Source: Bremia lactucae | Lineage: Eukaryota; Oomycota; Peronosporomycetes; Peronosporales; Peronosporaceae | Assembly (NCBI RefSeq): GCF_004359215.1 | Contig: NC_090617.1 | Location: 4,189,421-4,219,276 of the forward strand | Direction of reading: 5' to 3' | DNA length: 29,856 nucleotides | Shown: positions 28,051 through 29,856 of the stretch, piece by piece | Layout: the number at the start of each line of letters is the position of its first letter | Numbering within the stretch: the first letter of the stretch is position 1 | Notes under the pieces: generated by a model | What the model was told of the DNA's origin: nothing | The model's database searches: none | What the model saw: only the letters and a program-made list of their open reading frames with translations | Position numbers and translations under genes: made by a program

Positions 28051-28510
28051 TAGATGTAGGAAAAGAAGCTAGCATGGAAGAGGAGCAATAGTCGCTGTAT
28101 TTATGGAAAGGTAGGAGCAGATTGATTCGATTTGTTGAGATCTGGACTCTTTGGACTGAAGTGAGTAGGAACGAGGCAGTAGTATTTAGAGGATCCAGCC
28201 GAAAGCTTTAATCGGCAATTAACGAGGTACGATGATCTCTGTTTTATTCCAGGTTACAAAGCTGTAGAAATCGGATTATTGAACTCTAGAAACGTAGAAA
28301 TGCAAGTATTTAGTGCGACACTAGGACCAGATTCAACCTTAAGCGTTGCGATTGTAGTCGGAATAAGGATAAGACCCTAAAGAGCGTTTCATTTGTTGTA
28401 ATATAAAGCTATTATTACTGTGCACGTTGTTATTGTTTTTTTGGGGGTGGTAGATGAACACCATTAGATAATTATTAAATGGTGGGGTACCGTGAACCGA
28501 AATGGGTTGC
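28051..28510. other. Unassigned region right of the copia element
   Basis: No ORF of note. TAATATAAAGC at about 28400 is TATA-like, and TTTTTTTGGGGGTGG follows at about 28437, which could be part of another decayed LTR. Nothing is certain. Confidence 0.4.
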
Positions 28511-28635
28511 AATTAACATTTCCTTACTTTAGTTACAGTTAGAATAAATTTCGGCCACCAGATCAACCACTTTTTGTATCCATCATTAACGGGTTTTAAT
28601 GATAATGCCTATTTTAAATAAAAAAGGGTAATTGT
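28510..28635 (-). repeat. Fragment related to the far end of the dispersed 5' module, copy 3
   Basis: On the minus strand AAAATAGGCATTATCATTAA, then CCCGTTAATGATGGATAC, GTGGTTGATCTGGTGGCC and TAAGG match 4570-4690 block by block (CCCATTTATTATGGGTACC, GTGGTCG, ATCTGGCGGCC, GGTAAG). It is probably an LTR fragment of the same or a sister family. Confidence 0.55.
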
Positions 28636-28998
28636 TTCATAATGTGAGATGCATTACACGAACGCTGACATCTTCAAAAGCTGTAACTTGAGATCTGACT
28701 GACTGGCACATGCCAAAGTTTCGTCGTGCACTTCGTTGGATATTGCTACTAACGCCGTCGTACTGCTGGACGAAGGCGGCGCACTTCATCGGTCGGCAGC
28801 GTCATCATACCACTTAATCACCTCACAATTTTCCTTGAATAACCAGAAATATGCACTGTCCTGTGGGCATAGTTACGCGAGTAGAGCAATGTGCCTGGCT
28901 TCGTCGTTACAAACGATGCCCATACCAAGGCTTTAGCAATTACAGCGAAATATAGTTGCTTCGAGTGAGAATCTAAAGGCACCCCTTCTAATACTTGA
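28636..28998 (+). other. Possible RNase H remnant beside the terminal LTR
   Basis: The 66-codon plus frame 28736-28936 begins IATNAVVLLDEGGALHRSAA, which recalls the A-V-G-x-V-L-L-Q-D-x-G-x-L-H-P region of Ty3 RNase H, but the following motifs are not recognisable. The rest shows nothing. I give this as a possibility only. Confidence 0.3.
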
Positions 28999-29448
28999 TA
29001 TAACGGGGCACTGCGACTTGTACTGCTTCAGTACAAGTCCACTTCACACTGCTTCAGATGTGAGTGGTGCCTCTCGTTAGGTGACGTACACTGTACGTAT
29101 AGAGGAAGACTTCTCTTAAGGCAAGTTAGCTTAAGAGTGTAAAATGAAAACTGTATTAATATAGTTAAGTGTCTTGTTAATCTATCTTTGTAAATGTTGT
29201 CTTAACTATAAACTAATACTAAACATGTAAATGAATTCTTATCTATCTTATCTAGTAACTCTCTTTGATTACTTCTGCAGCTGATTAGTCTGCGGAATAA
29301 ATAGACATAATGGTCTATACCTATTTATGGATAAGAATTCAGGAAATTTCTATACAAAGTAATTTCCCCAAAATATTATCTACTTTTTAGATAATATTAA
29401 TTAACAACCTTTTAGTGTTAATTTCATGTAACGATACACCCCGTTACA
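28999..29448 (-). repeat. Ty3-type LTR related to Ty3-A LTRs (3' LTR of an element leaving the window)
   Basis: On the minus strand the LTR starts TGTAACGGGGTGTATCGTTACA (split here as TGTAACGGGG, then GTTACA) at 29448 and ends GTGCCCCGTTATA at 28999, the same ends as Ty3-A. It has the GAGGCACC block and the double-hairpin end. The polypurine tract AAGGGAGGGG lies just beyond 29448, so this is the 3' LTR and the element extends to the right. The middle is AT-rich and hardly alignable with Ty3-A, so it is a sister family. Confidence 0.85.
29007..29071 (-). other. Predicted three-way junction at the 3' end of the terminal LTR
   Basis: On the minus strand GGCAC (29071-29067) pairs with GTGCC (29011-29007). 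Inside lie CACATCTG/CAGTGTG around AAG (one bulge, about 29044-29063) and the strong 10-bp hairpin ACTTGTACTG/CAGTACAAGT around AAG (29016-29038), which a flanking G/C pair extends. Confidence 0.65.
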
Positions 29449-29450
29449 TA

Positions 29451-29464
29451 ACCCCTCCCTTAAA
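29451..29464 (-). other. Polypurine tract of the terminal Ty3 element
   Basis: On the minus strand TTTAAGGGAGGGGTT directly precedes the LTR start at 29448, like AAGGGGAGGTGA in Ty3-A. Upstream, GTGATTGTCG matches GTGACTGTTTG before the Ty3-A tract. Confidence 0.75.
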
Positions 29465-29493
29465 CGACAATCACTCTGAATGTCATTAGGTGG

Positions 29494-29514
29494 AGTGGTC
29501 GCTAAATGACCACT
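29494..29514. other. Short inverted repeat near the terminal LTR
   Basis: AGTGGTC (29494-29500) and GACCACT (29508-29514) are separated by 7 bases, between the polypurine tract and the antisense ORF. Role unknown. Confidence 0.5.
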
Positions 29515-29567
29515 TAATTTTTAAAATGTTTTTAATTGGTCAGATCCATCATTTTAAATTCCATCGC

Positions 29568-29856
29568 ATGAAGGAACAATTCATGCGGGGTGAAGATAGC
29601 GCTGAACCTTCGGCTGCGGTTCGTGCAGCCGCGGGTGACGCATTGTTATCTCTTGCGGTAGACGTTCCGTCTACCGTAGTGTCTTCCACTCGCACAACAC
29701 TTGGTGTTGCGAGTGCACGTGGTGATTCACCACGTGAGTACGACCCCTCTTTAGAGGTCGATTATGAGTGCGAGTCGGACGAAATGGCCGACTCGGGGAG
29801 GATGGAACAGTCGCCTGATACCCGTCAGGCGGCTGATTATGAGCCTTCGAATGAGA
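29568..29856 (+). CDS. Open antisense ORF beside the 3' LTR of the terminal Ty3 element (partial)
   Basis: From ATG 29568 the frame is open without a stop for 96 codons and leaves the window. ATG 29583 is an alternative start. It begins MKEQFMRGEDSAEPSAAVRA, is Ala/Val/Ser-rich for ~50 residues (LLSLAVDVPSTVVSS, GVASARGDSPREYDPSLE), then becomes acidic (VDYECESDEMADSG). It lies on the strand opposite to the LTR, 120 bp from it, exactly where Ty3-A has its degraded antisense ORF, whose start is also Ala-rich and contains G-D-M-S-P-R. GC content is clearly higher than in the neighbouring AT-rich LTR, which supports coding. No family is recognised. Confidence 0.6.
   Translation, partial: MKEQFMRGEDSAEPSAAVRAAAGDALLSLAVDVPSTVVSSTRTTLGVASARGDSPREYDPSLEVDYECESDEMADSGRMEQSPDTRQAADYEPSNE

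Overview
The window is a piece of a repeat-rich oomycete nuclear genome, most likely from the Peronosporales (Phytophthora or a downy mildew). The reasons are the very short GT-AG introns (60, 64 and 72 nt), a 77-bp gap between two host genes, and Gag, protease and integrase remnants of the Ty3/gypsy and Ty1/copia types that I recognise from Phytophthora-like genomes. The call rests on recognition, not on a search.

Three host genes form a compact island at about 4.75-11.1 kb. They are an MRG15/EAF3-type chromatin reader (+, two exons), a PTPMT1-like membrane-anchored dual-specificity phosphatase (+), and, convergent to these, a large DNAJC7-like protein (-, three exons, 1350 aa) with an FG-rich N-terminal half, two TPR blocks and a C-terminal J domain. 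Upstream of the last lies a decayed fragment of a bacterial-type thioredoxin reductase (about 11.86-12.27 kb).

Everything else that can be identified is transposon. (1) 1-2034 is a broken Ty3 pol (+), met tail to tail by an inverted copy of the 3' region of the same family (2640-3180, -). (2) 3290-4690 (-) is a shared 5' module followed by a decayed ORF of unknown family. (3) 12496-19068 is a terminally complete Ty3 element, 'Ty3-A' (+), with two ~0.5-kb LTRs, a perfect 5-bp target duplication (gtttt), Gag, a dead protease, integrase and chromodomain, but no reverse transcriptase or RNase H. Between its chromodomain and 3' LTR lies a degraded ORF on the opposite strand. (4) About 20.04-22.02 kb (-) is a second Ty3 remnant, 'Ty3-B' (leader, Gag, zinc knuckle, protease). 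(5) 23529-28045 is a terminally complete Ty1/copia element (-) with ~200-bp LTRs and a perfect 5-bp target duplication (atatg). (6) 28999-29448 is an LTR (-) related to those of Ty3-A, next to a polypurine tract and internal sequence running off the window. That internal sequence again carries an ORF antisense to its element, here fully open for 96 codons.

The points most worth attention are the recurrent antisense ORF beside the 3' LTR, and a three-way-junction fold predicted at the 3' end of all three Ty3 LTRs, where stems are kept while their sequences change. Others are a copia tRNA-primer site that contains the gag start codon, loss of catalytic aspartates in four elements, and the FG-rich TPR/J-domain protein. 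About 19.07-20.04, 22.02-23.52 and 28.05-28.5 kb hold nothing I can identify.
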